From NCBI GenBank assembly GCA_035578155.1, contig JAPWDM010000023.1:5820154-5884153 (forward strand): a DNA stretch of 64,000 nucleotides, given 5' to 3'. The notes under the pieces are model-generated. The model did not search any database and was not told where the DNA came from. It worked only from the letters and a program-made list of their open reading frames with translations. Made by a program: the position numbers and the translations under genes. Shown piece by piece: positions 13,037 through 24,848 of this stretch (the stretch's first letter is position 1; the number at the start of each line of letters is the position of its first letter). Source of the DNA: Brachynemurus nebulosus (Eukaryota; Arthropoda; Insecta; Neuroptera; Myrmeleontidae).

Positions 13037-13505
13037 TGTTCAATAAAATGGTAGTTGGACCGTGCATTTTGGATAGGTAGAAATTTTTTCTTTAGAAGAT
13101 CGTAGGGTGGTCTGTGATGAATACGGGTGTTGTAGTTTAGCCGCCAACTTGGAAAAATGATCGAATTCTTTTTCTTCGAATATCTTTAGAACCGTTAGTC
13201 TGACAAAAATTTTGTAAAGACCTCTTTTGTAGAAAATTTCATTTTCTACAATTTTTGTAATTAACTTTTTTAAGTAGCTTTTAAAGTTATTAGCAAAAAA
13301 ATGAAAAATTTGGGAATGAAAACCTTTGAGGTCAGATAACTTTTCTATTTTTTACCCGATAAAGATATTCTTATCTTTTTTGTAAAATGTTTGTCGACAA
13401 AAAATTTGAAGTATTAAATTTAATTATCGGGCTCCTAGTTACTGAGTTATATCTCTTCAAAAAGTGAAGGTTATAACTAAAAAATTGTTGACTCTTTTAA
13501 GCGAT
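13037..13505 (+). repeat. Dispersed repeat, copy B (direct)
   Basis: It shares long blocks with copy A, for example CAGAACCG-type GAACCGTTAGTCTGACAAAA near 13190. The separation from copy A is about 970 bp. Confidence 0.75.
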
Positions 13506-14837
13506 ATTGAATCAAACATATCATTATTTTATTTTATTTATTTCTTTTTCTGCTAACATGACATTACTAAAAATATATACTACGTATTAACACTTCTCCA
13601 CACTATCCGTAGTCTATCCTAAGCCTTTCTTTCCAAAACTGTTAGTGGGATGTATGAATGAATAAATGTAAGTTGTAAGTGGGTCGCGATTCAAAGCTCC
13701 CGTCGCATATAGGTCACCAAAATGGATCGGTTTTTTGAATACGGAAATATAAAATAAAATAGATCAATTAGGCGGTACCACTAGTGTGACCGCCTGAGAA
13801 AAAGGTCATTTTTCCTTTTGTGAAATCCCCCCACTGCTGCAGTGATAGCGACCTTCACAGTGCCTGAAATCAAAAAAAACCAAAAAGCCTATTAAACTAG
13901 AGGGTATTGCCAGTGCCGTGAACCTCAATCGGAAAAAAAGTTGAAATTTAACAAAACGGCAAAGTTTTTTAAAAAAAAAAAAAAAAAGTTTTAAATTTTG
14001 CGCGAAAATTTGATGATTTTTGGTCTGCAAAAATTACATTTTTTATTCGATCGGAAAACTGGAGGTTCATGGCACGAAGAAACATATATAATAGAAGCTG
14101 CAGTACCTAAGAATCAAATCGATCGGATGATTTGTCTTCGAGTTATAACTGCAGCAAATTTGAAAAATGTAGTTTGTCTTTACCTTACCTTTTAGTTTTA
14201 CTCACTGAGAATTTTTACTAAAATTATTTACGATGTACTCACTATAACGGTCATAGTAAAACTAGATGAGTCGTTTAAATGTGCCAGGGTCTAGCTGCTC
14301 CACAACATGTGACTGGCAGCCACGTCCAGAAACTTCCTAACTATCAACCTTCATACATTTCTCAATACTTCAAAGTTAACAATGAAAATCAGAATTCGCT
14401 CTTCAGATGGCTGTAACTCAAAAACTATTTGAGATATGCACTTGAAATTTTAATATGTTATTTTTAAAGGTATGAAAATTAAGAAACATGCAAAAAAAGT
14501 TTTTTCAAAATGTCACACCAGCGTTCCCCCTTAAAATAACAGCTTTCAAAATATCAAAATTTTACGCATCCTTGCAAATCTTTAATAAAAGGTGTTACAA
14601 GGATATGCAGGTAGTGTGAAGAACTGTCAAATATAAATTTTCTTGACGATTTACTTAATCAAAATAAACTAAAATATGAAAATGGTAATAATAATAATAA
14701 TAAATGTTTCAAAATATATCATTTAAATCAAAAATGTGAAGTTTTATTTAGTTGTATATCTCACTTACTCATCTTTACAACGCGCAAACTCGATAACTAT
14801 GAGCTTAATAATAAAAGTTAAAACATCAAATTGTTCG
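13506..14837. other. Gene-free spacer between inverted repeat copies
   Basis: It includes a run of A at 13970-13986 and an ATA microsatellite at about 14686-14703. The short open frames here (13806-14195) are low-complexity and lack recognised motifs. Confidence 0.45.
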
Positions 14838-15230
14838 TTAAGAAATTCTCTATGAAAAATATAACAAGCATTAATCTTGTCAGGTTGAAAATAAAAAAGT
14901 TATAACCCCTCAAAATTTTCCATCCCTAAATCTTTCATGCTTTTTTAGGAATAACTTTTTTAATATCAATTTTTCGATAAAAAGTTTCAAATAAAAATTA
15001 TAGAAAATAAAATTTCCTATAAAAATGATCCTTACAAAATTTTTATCGGACTTACGGTTACAAAGATAATAGAAAAATTAAGTTTGACCTTTTTTCCAAG
15101 GTGGCTGCTAAACTGCAACACCCCCAGTCCCGAAAACTCAGTTTTACATTCACCACAGATCCTTCTACGAATTTCAGAAAAAAAATCGCTGCCTACCCGA
15201 AATGCACGGTTCGATCGTTTTTGGCGACGC
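14838..15230 (-). repeat. Dispersed repeat, copy C (inverted)
   Basis: This is the reverse complement of copies A and B. GCTGCCTACCCGAAATGCAC at about 15190 mirrors the GTGCAATTCGGGTAGGCAGC start of copy A. Together with copy A it frames about 3.2 kb. Confidence 0.72.
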
Positions 15231-15521
15231 TGTTACTGTAGTATTATTATTTTGAACTTTTTTTTATTTTAACTAAAAATGAAACGATTTTAATATAGAA
15301 AATTTTAATTAAGTTTTAATCATTTCTTTGTATTATTTTTGTATTATAATTGAATAGGTGGGTTCTAAAAGGATAACATTCCGTTTGGCTTGTTTTTGGG
15401 TATTTAAAAAAAACTTTTTGGAAGCATACCTTCTTTTTTTAGCCTTATACAATTAATTAGTAATTTGTAGTGCTAGATTCATTTGACCAATAAACGCATT
15501 GATTAAGTTATTTTTAACTAA

Positions 15522-15918
15522 GGTAAACGGTATAGTTATTGGACGTTGACAGTTATTGGACAAGACACTCTCTTTTCAAGATTATAAGGCTTATAGACTA
15601 GTAAAGCAAACTTCCTGATTTTTTAGTTAAACAGAACCTTCTAGTATCTACAGAACTTGTGAATTGTGGAAATACGCCAGAAATTAATAAACGAAATTTT
15701 GGTCCAATAACTGTATTTGTCTACACGCACAACTTTAGTATTTTTTTTTTTTTTCAGAGACTTACCAATATGTAATATGAAAGTTTTATATGGTACATTA
15801 AAATAGACAGGTCTTACTTATGAATTTTTTCGTTAAAATTAAAGTTACAACATGTAATTTTTCTGTACTTTGTTTTGAAAATTTTTCTTAACTGTCCAAT
15901 AACTATACCATTTACCCT
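15522..15918. repeat. Inner inverted repeat of the GGATAACATTCC element
   Basis: GGTAAACGGTATAGTTATTG at 15522 returns as CAATAACTATACCATTTACC at about 15897. The interior also has TTATTGGACAAG and TTGGTCCAATAA blocks in opposite orientation. Confidence 0.75.
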
Positions 15919-16099
15919 ACAATAAATGAGTAATAATTAGTTTTCTACAGTGGAATGTTATCCTTTTTCATCTCAAATAAACTACAGTAATCTGTTTTTA
16001 AGTTTTAAATGTAATATATTTTTTAATAGATGCCAGTGTTAAAATACTAGTGTATGAAAATAATGCAGACATTATGTATAGATATTTTGACACTAAGCC

Positions 16100-17561
16100 T
16101 TGTTCACATATAAGTAAGTAGATTAGTAGTTAGTAGAACAACTTAGTAAAACAACTTAGTAACTTAGTAAAACAACTTAGTAACTTAGTAGAACAACTTA
16201 GTAGTAAGTGGAACAGGAAAAAAATATTACAATCAATGGTATGCATAAGGTTGAGTATTGTGAGACTCTGCTCAAGTGAATATGAATATGTTGTCAGATA
16301 CATGCACCCCATGGGCGCCCATATGATGGATTCCAGGGGGGGGCCGAAGGGTGAAAAGTGAACTTCCGGAGAAAATTTCGGCACATTTTTTTTTCGATCT
16401 TTTTTTCCCCCCACAAATCGCGAGGGCTATACTATATATAACCCACAAAAAATACCATTAACGACGTCGTTTTGCTCTCTTCGAACTCCTTTTTTCGAAT
16501 TTTTTTCTAATCCTGGCTAGCTAGGGGGGGGGGGCATGGCCCCCCCCCTGCCCATAGGTATGGGCGCCCATGATGCACCCTGATACACACAGATGTATAT
16601 ATGACAACATATTCATATTCACTTGAACAAAGTCTCACAGTACTCAACTTTATGCATGCCATTGAAATATTCGCTTACCTGCAATAAACATACGAGTACA
16701 TACCCAATTGATACCCAAAAGCCAGTTATTACCGCCTCATAAAACATTCTTATAATAAAACTGTTACATTAAATTTTAACAAGAAAAAAAAAACATACAC
16801 TGTTAGAAAAAAGTAAGTGGTTGAATATGTTAAACTAGTATAAATTAATATAACTAAGAATATTATATTCATTGTTTTAAACATACAAATTGTACAGTAT
16901 AGTAACTGTAAATATTATTGTGATATTTGAATATAAAAAAGCCTTTTTTTCTATTTAATTTATATAAATTTTAAACATCGATAGATTTTGCCCTTTCTAG
17001 TGACATCAAAAATGATTATTAAAATGTTTGTGTTCCTTGTTATTCGCATTTAAATAACCATTTTATCCTGCTTACTAATTTAAGTGTTTCTTTTTTTTTT
17101 GGCGTTTGTTTACGTCACATTTGATGTCGCGTCTATAGGCGGCTCGTTGATTTAGATTTGTTTATGAATTTTTGTATTTTTAAACAATTAATTTAACATG
17201 AATATTTTTATTTTTATTTTGTTATTTATTCATTTATTTATTTCTTTAAAAAACTTACATTAAATTATTTTAATTTCACAGTTTCAGTATTACAATAAAA
17301 AATTTCTAAAATTTCGCAATATTTTTTGCTATGTGTATACTATAATATGTAACTATCAAAAAAGTTTTGGAAATATTTTTAACAGTGTAGATATATCTTA
17401 ACAAAATTCATATATTTATTGTTATAATACCTATTGTTATATTTTTTTCCTGTTCCACTTACTACTAAGTTGTTCTACTAAGCTACTAAGTTGTTTTACC
17501 AAGCTACTAAGTTGTTCTACTAACTACTAATCTACTAATCTACTTACTTAGGTGTGAACAA
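16100..17561. mobile_element. Foldback element with TTAGTAGAACAAC tandem termini
   Basis: The left terminus reads TTGTTCACATATAAGTAAG and then AGATTAGTAGTTAGTAGAAC, running into repeats of ACAACTTAGTA (16100-16205). The right terminus is the inverse (17456-17561). Terminal repeats made of short tandem units are typical of foldback elements. The interior is AT-rich apart from a nested palindrome at 16235-16665. Confidence 0.8.
16235..16665. repeat. Nested palindrome with a G-rich core
   Basis: The arm 16235-16320 (with AAGTGAATATGAATATGTTG) is inverted at 16560-16665. Between them are GGGCGCCCAT boundaries and G/C homopolymers such as those at 16527-16546. The core differs sharply in base composition from its surroundings. 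Confidence 0.75.
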
Positions 17562-17637
17562 CGCTATTTTAAAGTCTCACATTTTAGTCCTGATCATAGG
17601 CCACAATACTAGTTTAAGTTTATTGAGCTGCAAGCCT

Positions 17638-18460
17638 TCACTCGTGATTTTCATTTTCACTGTTGTCTTCCGCGTTTTCATCTAAAGGCATCGACTGGTC
17701 ATGAGCCAGAACTGTTTCGTAGAACCCTTTGTGTTCTGCCGGGATGTAGTGAAGTATCTTTTTTATGTCCAACACCTTTTTAGCCTTGATTGACACCACT
17801 TGAGCGTAAGCGAGTACCGTTGGCAAACTTGCTTCTCTTGTCTTGCTGACTTTGAAGGCTTCTGACACAATGCAATCAATGTAGGGGTGAGCTACAATAT
17901 AACCAGGTTTTTCGGAATTGTACTCAAAGTGTTTGTATTTGCTAATACTAAAATCTTCCCTGCTACCAACACTTTTTGTTGTCTTTTTAATTGTTTAAAA
18001 TTGGTGGCCACTGTTGAGTGGCCACCAATTTTTAAAATCTAGTAAGTCTCCATGCTCTAAGGTTTCTACCTCGAATTTTGGTTCCTTTAACTTTGCATTT
18101 GCAATAATGTCATTGTACTGTGTCGGAGTATAAACTCGGTCAAACTTACTAACTGATCGTTTTACAGTGGCGAAGTTGCGATCACAAGGTAGGAAACTGT
18201 GACCGCAGACAGGAAAGTATTGGTGAATCTTCGAAAATCTATCAGTCTTTGTTAAAGTAAGTAACATTCTCACCAACGTATGATTTCTGTTCTGCCAACC
18301 ACGGGCATCGTTGAATGCATACAGCTCTTTTGTTTCAGGTGGTATCTTAGTATTTATGTACCTAAGTATCATTTGATGTTGAACGCGTTTTGATGTTGAA
18401 CGAGTTTCAGGTAGATAGCAAATCAATGATCGAATAACTTCATTTTGATGATGATTTAAT
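17638..18460 (-). pseudogene. Broken DUF7869-like (transposon-associated) protein gene
   Basis: One frame runs from about 18460 to 17638 with a single in-frame TAA at 17995-17997. It splits a 143-residue part from a 117-residue part, of which the last 76 follow an internal Met-like start. The first part has W-x-N-R-N-H-T-L-V-R-M-L-L and, about 25 residues later, YFPVCGHSFLPCDRNFATVK. This G-H-S-F-L-P-C-D-R-D/N-F signature, with an upstream Q-N-(K/R)-N motif, marks a large insect and plant family (DUF7869) widely found in repeat DNA and suspected to be transposase-related. The N-terminal portion is missing: a stop lies just upstream and DNA before it is unrelated. It sits inside the candidate TIR element 15358-18758. 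Confidence 0.72.
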
Positions 18461-18759
18461 CAATCATCAATAAAAACAACAATGATAAACACAACACTGC
18501 TGAATATGTACCAATTTGGAATGTTATCCCTTTAAATCTCAAAATAAGATCTCGGTTAAAATTGAGAGCAAAAGGGATAACATTCCAGGAATATTATCTT
18601 TTTAGATCTCAGTTAGAAATTACTATGACTGGCAAAGCCGTTTGAAAAAGTGGAATGTTATCTTTCTTTAACTCATTTTGTAGAGCTTGGAAAAAGAAAA
18701 AAACTGCTATCTGACTTTAAAACAATAAAAATTGGAATATTATCCTTTTAGATCTCACA

Positions 18760-19608
18760 TTTTTTTGCAATTATCAGAAAACATTACAAAAAACTACATT
18801 ATTGCACTATTTTAAAAGATGTTTGAAAATTTAATTTTATTTAAAAGAAATATTTTAATCTGTTTCTGTAACAAATCATATACCTAAACCAAATGTTTGA
18901 TATTTCTATTTCCTTTTTGTAACGCAAGTAAACAAAACATGATTAAAACAACTATATAAGAAACCTGGGAATATATATGTATGTAACTCTCTGCGGAAAA
19001 GTACAAGAAAATTAATTGATTTCAAAGTAAAATAACTTTCTTAATCAACACAATAACGATAACTGCCGGTTTTTTGTCCATTTCTGCTACCTGTGTTGGA
19101 TCAGGTTTTCGTAAGTCTCTTTTGCTTCGGCGTTTCAATCAAGAAGGCAGTGATTCCTCTTTCGTACAAGTTCCATGAGTTGTTTTCGCTTTTACGCTAT
19201 TGATTTTTAACCTCAATTAACTGTATGATTATTGGGTATTTTGGTATAATTTATTTCTACCCACAACAAAACGGAGCAAGTCTATTATATGGGTTTGGCT
19301 AAGTGTGTCTATCTGTCCGTAACCACTTTTCTTCCAAATGGCTTAACCAATTTTAAAGTGATTTCGTCAATTTAGTTGTTAACCAAATTGAATTGAAATT
19401 GGTTCAGTCGTTTTCGAAATATTCCAGGATAAAAATAAAATATTAAATATAACTATGAGAATTACAGACTGCAAAGGTAAATTTTAGTAATATAAATATA
19501 AAAACAGGAAACAAGATTTGACAGTAAAAAATGTCAAAAAAGTTTCACAAAATTAAACATCACCAACTTATTTTTTTGGTTAGAATAAAAAAAAATTAAA
19601 ATGGCAAT
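18760..19608. other. Gene-free spacer
   Basis: AT-rich. Around 19250-19420 there is a less AT-rich block (CTATTATATGGGTTTGGC, then TGTCTATCTGTCCGT) that resembles old retroelement sequence, but I cannot name it. Confidence 0.4.
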
Positions 19609-20094
19609 TTCCCAAATTACGTGCCAACGAAATTTTGTAGTTTCTTTCTGTTTTTCTTGATTGATTTGCAAGTAAAGCAAGTAAAAAAGTAGATAAAAAT
19701 TGGGGGACACGTTTAATTTCCGTTAAAAAGTATTAAAATTTAATATATTAAGCATTGCGTTTAGTAAGTAAATAACCCATTTTCCTTTCTTTTTTTTTTA
19801 AATTTGGGCAAAGGAAAATGCTAGAAAGAATAACAAACAATTTAATTTAATTATCATATTTATTTATTACTAAATGATATAATTTCTAAGAGGAATAATA
19901 AAATCATATTAACATAACCTAAATTTCCTATAAATAAAAAATTAAGTTTTTAATATTTTTTAATGAAAATGAAATCTGTTCATAAGCTTTTATCGTTATT
20001 TTTATTTGTTTTAATACTAAATCAATCAAAAAAAAAAAAAAAAAAAATGAAACATTTGACAACTTTATTTTTTCGTTGGCACGTAATTTGGGAA
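19609..20094. mobile_element. 486-bp MITE with perfect 24-bp terminal inverted repeats
   Basis: The left end TTCCCAAATTACGTGCCAAC continues GAAA and the right end is its exact inverse. The interior is AT-rich and non-coding. No unambiguous target duplication is seen. Confidence 0.8.
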
Positions 20095-21035
20095 TTAAAA
20101 ACTCACAATGAAAAAGCTATTAAAATTTTCAAATGAAAAGATTTTAAAAACCCACGACAGAAAAGCTTTGAACAGTTTCAAATAACAATTCCTGGAATTC
20201 CATCTTCCAAACATTATAATTTAAAATAACTTGATTTTCATTCGTTGCGTGAAACATTATATGGGAGAGGGGGGCACATTTGATAGTTTGTTTTTTTGGC
20301 TTCAGTCTCTTATCTGGCTTCACATTTCATACTTCAATAAAAAAAAAAAAATTGACCTTTTTCGAGACCGTAATAAATTTTATGACTTTTTTTGGTAAAA
20401 ATATTTTATCCTTTTAAATTTTTCAATATTTTTAAATTAAGTTAAAAAAAAGTTTAAGTTCAATATGGATTTATATGTGACGAAGCAAAAAATCATAGAT
20501 CCTTGATATTGCTTGCATTAAAGTTGGGAATTTCAAAATGCCAGTTAGATTGTGAACTTTATTTTATCGGCTGATTTTTCTGACATAGCAGTAATTTTAT
20601 TAGGTAAATTTAATAATTTTAATAAATAATTTTTTCTTATTTGAAATTGAATTAACTATCATAAGTAAACTAAGTAAATAATTTATGATAATTTTTATAG
20701 CGTAATGATTTCCATAACTGTTAATAATTTAAAATAATTTTCTTTTTCATAACATACTTTGATGTTACATATGTTACGTCACAATACGTACGTCTGTAGC
20801 AACGTAACAAAATTACACGTCAGTAGTTAAGGGTTAATTATACATATAACTTTGTGTGCATGCACGGGACCTAATTTTCATACAGCATGTTATTATTTTT
20901 AAAAGCCACTAAAGGTAAATGAAAAAATTACTGAAAATTATTACACAGAATAATTATTCCACTTACCAAAAGCGGCCTTTAAAAGACCTTGTCAAGTATG
21001 AAAATCCGCCAAGTGTGTTAATTTATAGAGGACAG

Positions 21036-21525
21036 ATGACAGAAGGCAAACAAATAAGCAGGGAGGAATACAAACAGACAGACAGACTGGGTAGACTAAT
21101 GGACAGACGGACAAAAAGACAGAAAACACAAACATACAAATAGGAGAAAATGGATATACAGACATTGACAGACAAAGGACTAGTAGACAGATAGATGGGA
21201 CCGACTGACAAACAGACAAGACCGATTAACAGACAGACAGGACTGGTAGACGGACAGACAGGACTATTATACAAGACAGACAGGATAAACAGGCAGACAG
21301 GATTTGACGGGCAGACAAAAAAGACAGCCAGACAGACAGGATAAAATTAAAATACAGACAAACGAACAAGCAAACAGGAATGACTGGCAGACAGACTGTA
21401 GGACTAAACGGACAGACAGACACAGAACATACAGCCAGTTAATAGGACAGGACTGACATACAGACAAAACACACGGTAAGACATGACAGACAGACGGGGC
21501 AAACAAACAGACAGACAGACGAAGA
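21036..21525. repeat. GACA/CAGACAGA satellite
   Basis: About 490 bp is dominated by CAGACAGA and GACAGACAG with irregular spacers. All strands are kept open by the repeat, so the frames of 65-83 codons seen here on both strands are artefacts. Confidence 0.93.
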
Positions 21526-21980
21526 AATTTTATTGTGGAAAAAAGTATTTTATTGTTTCTATATAATTATAAAACAATTATTCTGAGTTAGGAATCATGC
21601 TTCTCCTCTTCAGTGAGGACAAATGTACCCTGTGACCGCGGGATGCAATTCATATGTTTTTTTTACGTCCGAAATTTTCAAGTCCACACTGTAGGTAATT
21701 ATTACAGACAATTGCAAATCCCTAAAAACTAAGTATATATGTATAGTTTCAGGTAATATTTTTCTGAGAATTTGAATATAGCGAAAAAATCCAATTTTAA
21801 TCCAGTTATAGGACAGTAAATAATTACTACATTCATTCTTTGGGAATTAAATTAACTATATAATTACGAAAATATCAAATATTATTAATTAAATTCTGCC
21901 CCACCCCCGTTTTGAAAATATGGCTATGTAAATTGTTCAAAAATGGTTTAAAATCGCACTACAAGTTTTTCAAATTTTCA
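21526..21980. other. AT-rich spacer, nothing recognised
   Basis: No repeat partner or exon is seen in this stretch. Confidence 0.4.
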
Positions 21981-22920
21981 AAGGATCAAAGGATCTCTGA
22001 TTTTTTGCTGTTATTATAATTAAATAATATTGAATCCCACAGGAACATTTAATCGGGATAAGATTACACCATGTGTTAGATCAGGGTAAATAGTGTCTCT
22101 GTGTGTACTATAAATTTCATCGACTTCGATTTAGTTAGTTGGATGTGATTTAGCAGTTGATTTTGTTTCCACCGGGAACCTTCAATTGGGATAAAACTAT
22201 CCTATGTATTATTATTGCTATTGCATTCACTATGAATTTCCATAATCATTTCAGCACATTTTTATAATATAACTAAGTCTGACCTGCGGCTTCACCCGCA
22301 TTGAATTAAGCCCCCCCCCTTGTGTCTCCCCTTCTTCCCCCGGAAACCTTCAATCGGGATTAAACTATCCCGACTAAAACTATTTCAAAATTATTACTAT
22401 ATATGTGTTCATAGTAAATAACGTTTGTATATTAAATTGTATCTAATTCGATTCAGTCATCCTACAGGAACCTTTAATCAGGATAAGATTAGCCTATGCG
22501 TTAATTCAGGATTAATCATGTCTGTGTACAAAATTTTATCAAATTCTGTTTAATTATTTGGACATGATTTTGGAATTTCTTTTGCATCCCCTGGGAACAT
22601 TCAATCGGGATAAAACTATTCTACGTGTCATTATTAAAATTCTAGCTACATGTGCTCATAGTAAATAGTGTCTCTATATTTTATTTAATCGAATTCGGTT
22701 CAGTCATCCTACAGGAACCTTTAGTCGGGATAAGATTATCCTATTTGTTAACTCAGGATAAATAATGTCAGTGTACCAAATTTCATCGAATTGAGTTTTG
22801 TTTTTTGGGGTGTGTTTGAATAATTGTTTTTGTATCCCTCAAGAACTTGCAACCGGGATAAAATTTAAACATCGAACAAATTTAAACATCTAAACATCCA
22901 AACTTTCACATTTATAATAT
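21981..22920. repeat. Tandem diverged repeats with a LINE/SINE-like tail
   Basis: The phrase AACCTTTAATCGGGATAA and variants occurs about seven times between 22040 and 22860, spaced 110-160 bp. ACCTGCGGCTTCACCCGC lies at 22284. The block ends with AAACTTTCACATTTATAATA at about 22900, which resembles the common terminal phrase of RTE-type LINEs and related SINEs in insects. No protein is readable. Confidence 0.5.
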
Positions 22921-23699
22921 TATTTAGATATTAATTTTTAGTTGTTACATATAAACCGATATAGAACTTAAACTTTTTTTTAACGCAATTTAAAAATACT
23001 GAAAATTTAAAAGGATAAAATATTTTTACCAAAAAAGTCATAAAATTTATTACGGTCTCGAAAAAGGTCAATTTTTTTTTTTTTTTATTGAAGTGTGAAA
23101 TGTGAAGCCAGATAAGAGACACAAACCGTTTTTTTTATTGCACGTATCTGTTACGAAATTGGATATCGATATAACTGTTGCACACAAAGTTTCTTTAAGG
23201 TTTAATTTAAACTATTTAAATGCTGTTTACACAATTTAACTCCATAAATATAACTTTATTAAGTTTTTTAAAAAACTCCATTTTGTTCAAATGTGCCCCC
23301 TTGGTGGGGCAGCTTTGAAATACATGGGGGCAGTTTTGAAAGTTGAGTTTAAATAAGATAAAAAACGACCTAGGATTCATAATATTTTATTCACAGTATC
23401 CACCCAAAGTTGCAACAATTAAAATTTAATATTTTAATATATAAAAGTATAAAAAACATAACAAAATTAGAATTTTCTAAAATAAAGAAAACATAATTCT
23501 TTGGCTTTAAAAACTTTTGTGAATGAAACAAAAGCAAAAACAGTATTTTACTTAACCTAAGTTATATTTTGTAAGATCGTATTTAAAGCTTAACAATGAC
23601 GCTGTACGGGATGTACTTGGAGCATGGTAAGGTGGAGCTTTTTTAACACATTTGTGATGGGTACAGACCATGTGTCCTGCTTGCCAGGAAAATAAAATT

Positions 23700-24268
23700 T
23701 CAGACAAACTGTTTATTCTTCAAAAAGGAAACCGAAAAAAGGTTTACATCCTTGTCAATAATTTGGCCAATAAATTTCAAATATCTCTCTTTTCAGACTG
23801 GGACCGAACCAATACATAATCTCCAATATTTAAATTATCAGAGTTTAAGTGATCATTATCTTCTAAAGTCACAAATTCCTTATCAACTGGGTGATCACTT
23901 GCATCTATGTCAGAATCATCGTGCTGTGATATGTTACCATCTAACTCTGATTCTATGCTTGACTCAGTCATTATTCTTTTACGTTTATTTAATGATTTCT
24001 TAGTTACTGTTCTATTTTTGATACCTAAAGGACGCAATGAGGACTTTTTTGGTCGGTTTATCCGCTCTGTATATGCAGATTCTATAAGTTTCTTTTCGGG
24101 AGTATCTGTTTGTATACGTGAAGATATTTTCATCCGACCCCTTGTGCCTTTTCGAGCAGCAGCTTTTAGAAAAGGTTTAACAGCTTCAGGTGTTAAAAAA
24201 ACTATTTCAATATTTTCATTAGCACATTTGAAAGTTTTATTAAAATCTGCCCCATTCAATACATTCAA
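23700..24268 (-). pseudogene. C-terminal fragment of a pogo/Tigger-like transposase
   Basis: An open 163-residue frame contains LTPEAVKPFLKAAARKGTRG followed by T-D-T-P-E-K. This is the hallmark linker of insect pogo-class (DDE_1) transposases after the catalytic core. Next come a basic stretch, an acidic Ser-rich stretch, and GDYVLVRSQSEK. The frame stops at 23777; shifting by one base continues as KFIGQIIDKDVNLFSVSFLK and ends at 23700, so a frameshift has broken the gene. The catalytic DDE region is absent. It lies inside the right arm of the palindrome 20143-24718. Confidence 0.72.
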
Positions 24269-24848
24269 TTCTGCCCCAATACCAGTTTTATAAAAATGAT
24301 AATTTTTATAGAAACTAAAAACCCAGTAAATTCTTTTACACTATATATAAAACTAATACTATACAGATCAACGTGAGAAAATAATAATTTTACATTTGTT
24401 ACTTATATAACCAATAATCGCTTACAAAAATTTTTGTAAATATTTACTTTTTGGTTTTTCAAATAGCTATACACCTTTTTATTAATTTGACAGATGAATT
24501 TTACCGCTAAAACAAAATGACAGTTATTATATGCAATGTAACTAACTTAAAAAAATAATGAATCACAAATACAAATTAAAATGCCTTCAAAAATCAAAAT
24601 ATTCAAAGCTGCCCCCCTCTACCCTACTATAAAATACATGGCAAAACATGCATATAGAATTCCAGAAATTTTGATTGGAAACTTTTCAAAGCTTTTTCGT
24701 CGTGGGTTTCGAAAATCATTTATTAATTAACTGATTGTTAAACATTCAGAAATATGTGATCGATTTTGGTGTTTCTCTTTTATTTTCTGAAGGTAGCGAA
24801 ATATTTTTATTAATACCAAGGCCAAAAGACATACAAAGGTACTAACTA

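Larger units (their letters stand above)
15358..18758. mobile_element. Candidate 3.4-kb TIR transposon carrying a DUF7869-like gene, heavily invaded
   Basis: The left end GTGGGTTCTAAAAGGATAAC (continuing ATTCC) matches inverted the right end, which reads GGAATATTATCCTTTTAGAT then CTCAC. That is 22 of 25 positions. The same GGAATRTTATCYTTTT motif occurs again at 15951, 18518, 18588 and 18650, and inverted at 18567, like subterminal binding sites. A broken gene lies on the minus strand at 17638-18460. A foldback element (16100-17561) and an inner inverted repeat (15522-15918) have invaded it. No target duplication is clear. Alternatively, 15358-15975 is a separate MITE of the same family. Confidence 0.5.
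20143..24718. repeat. Large interrupted palindrome framing satellite and transposon debris
   Basis: Arm A (about 20143-20285, with ACCCACGACAGAAAAGCTTT) is inverted at 24598-24718. Arm B (about 20300-20490, with TTTTTCGAGACCGTAATAAA) is inverted at 22930-23125. The order A-B...B'-A' fits one inverted-repeat element whose right arm was later opened by about 1.5 kb (23126-24597) carrying a pogo-like remnant. Confidence 0.65.

Noticed and set aside
20919..21506. Five Cys/Val/Ser-rich or Gln/Thr-rich frames
   Set aside because: Generated by the GACA satellite, which lacks stops on both strands.
23907..24293. 128-codon + strand frame
   Set aside because: It is opposite the pogo-like transposase fragment, which has the recognisable motifs.
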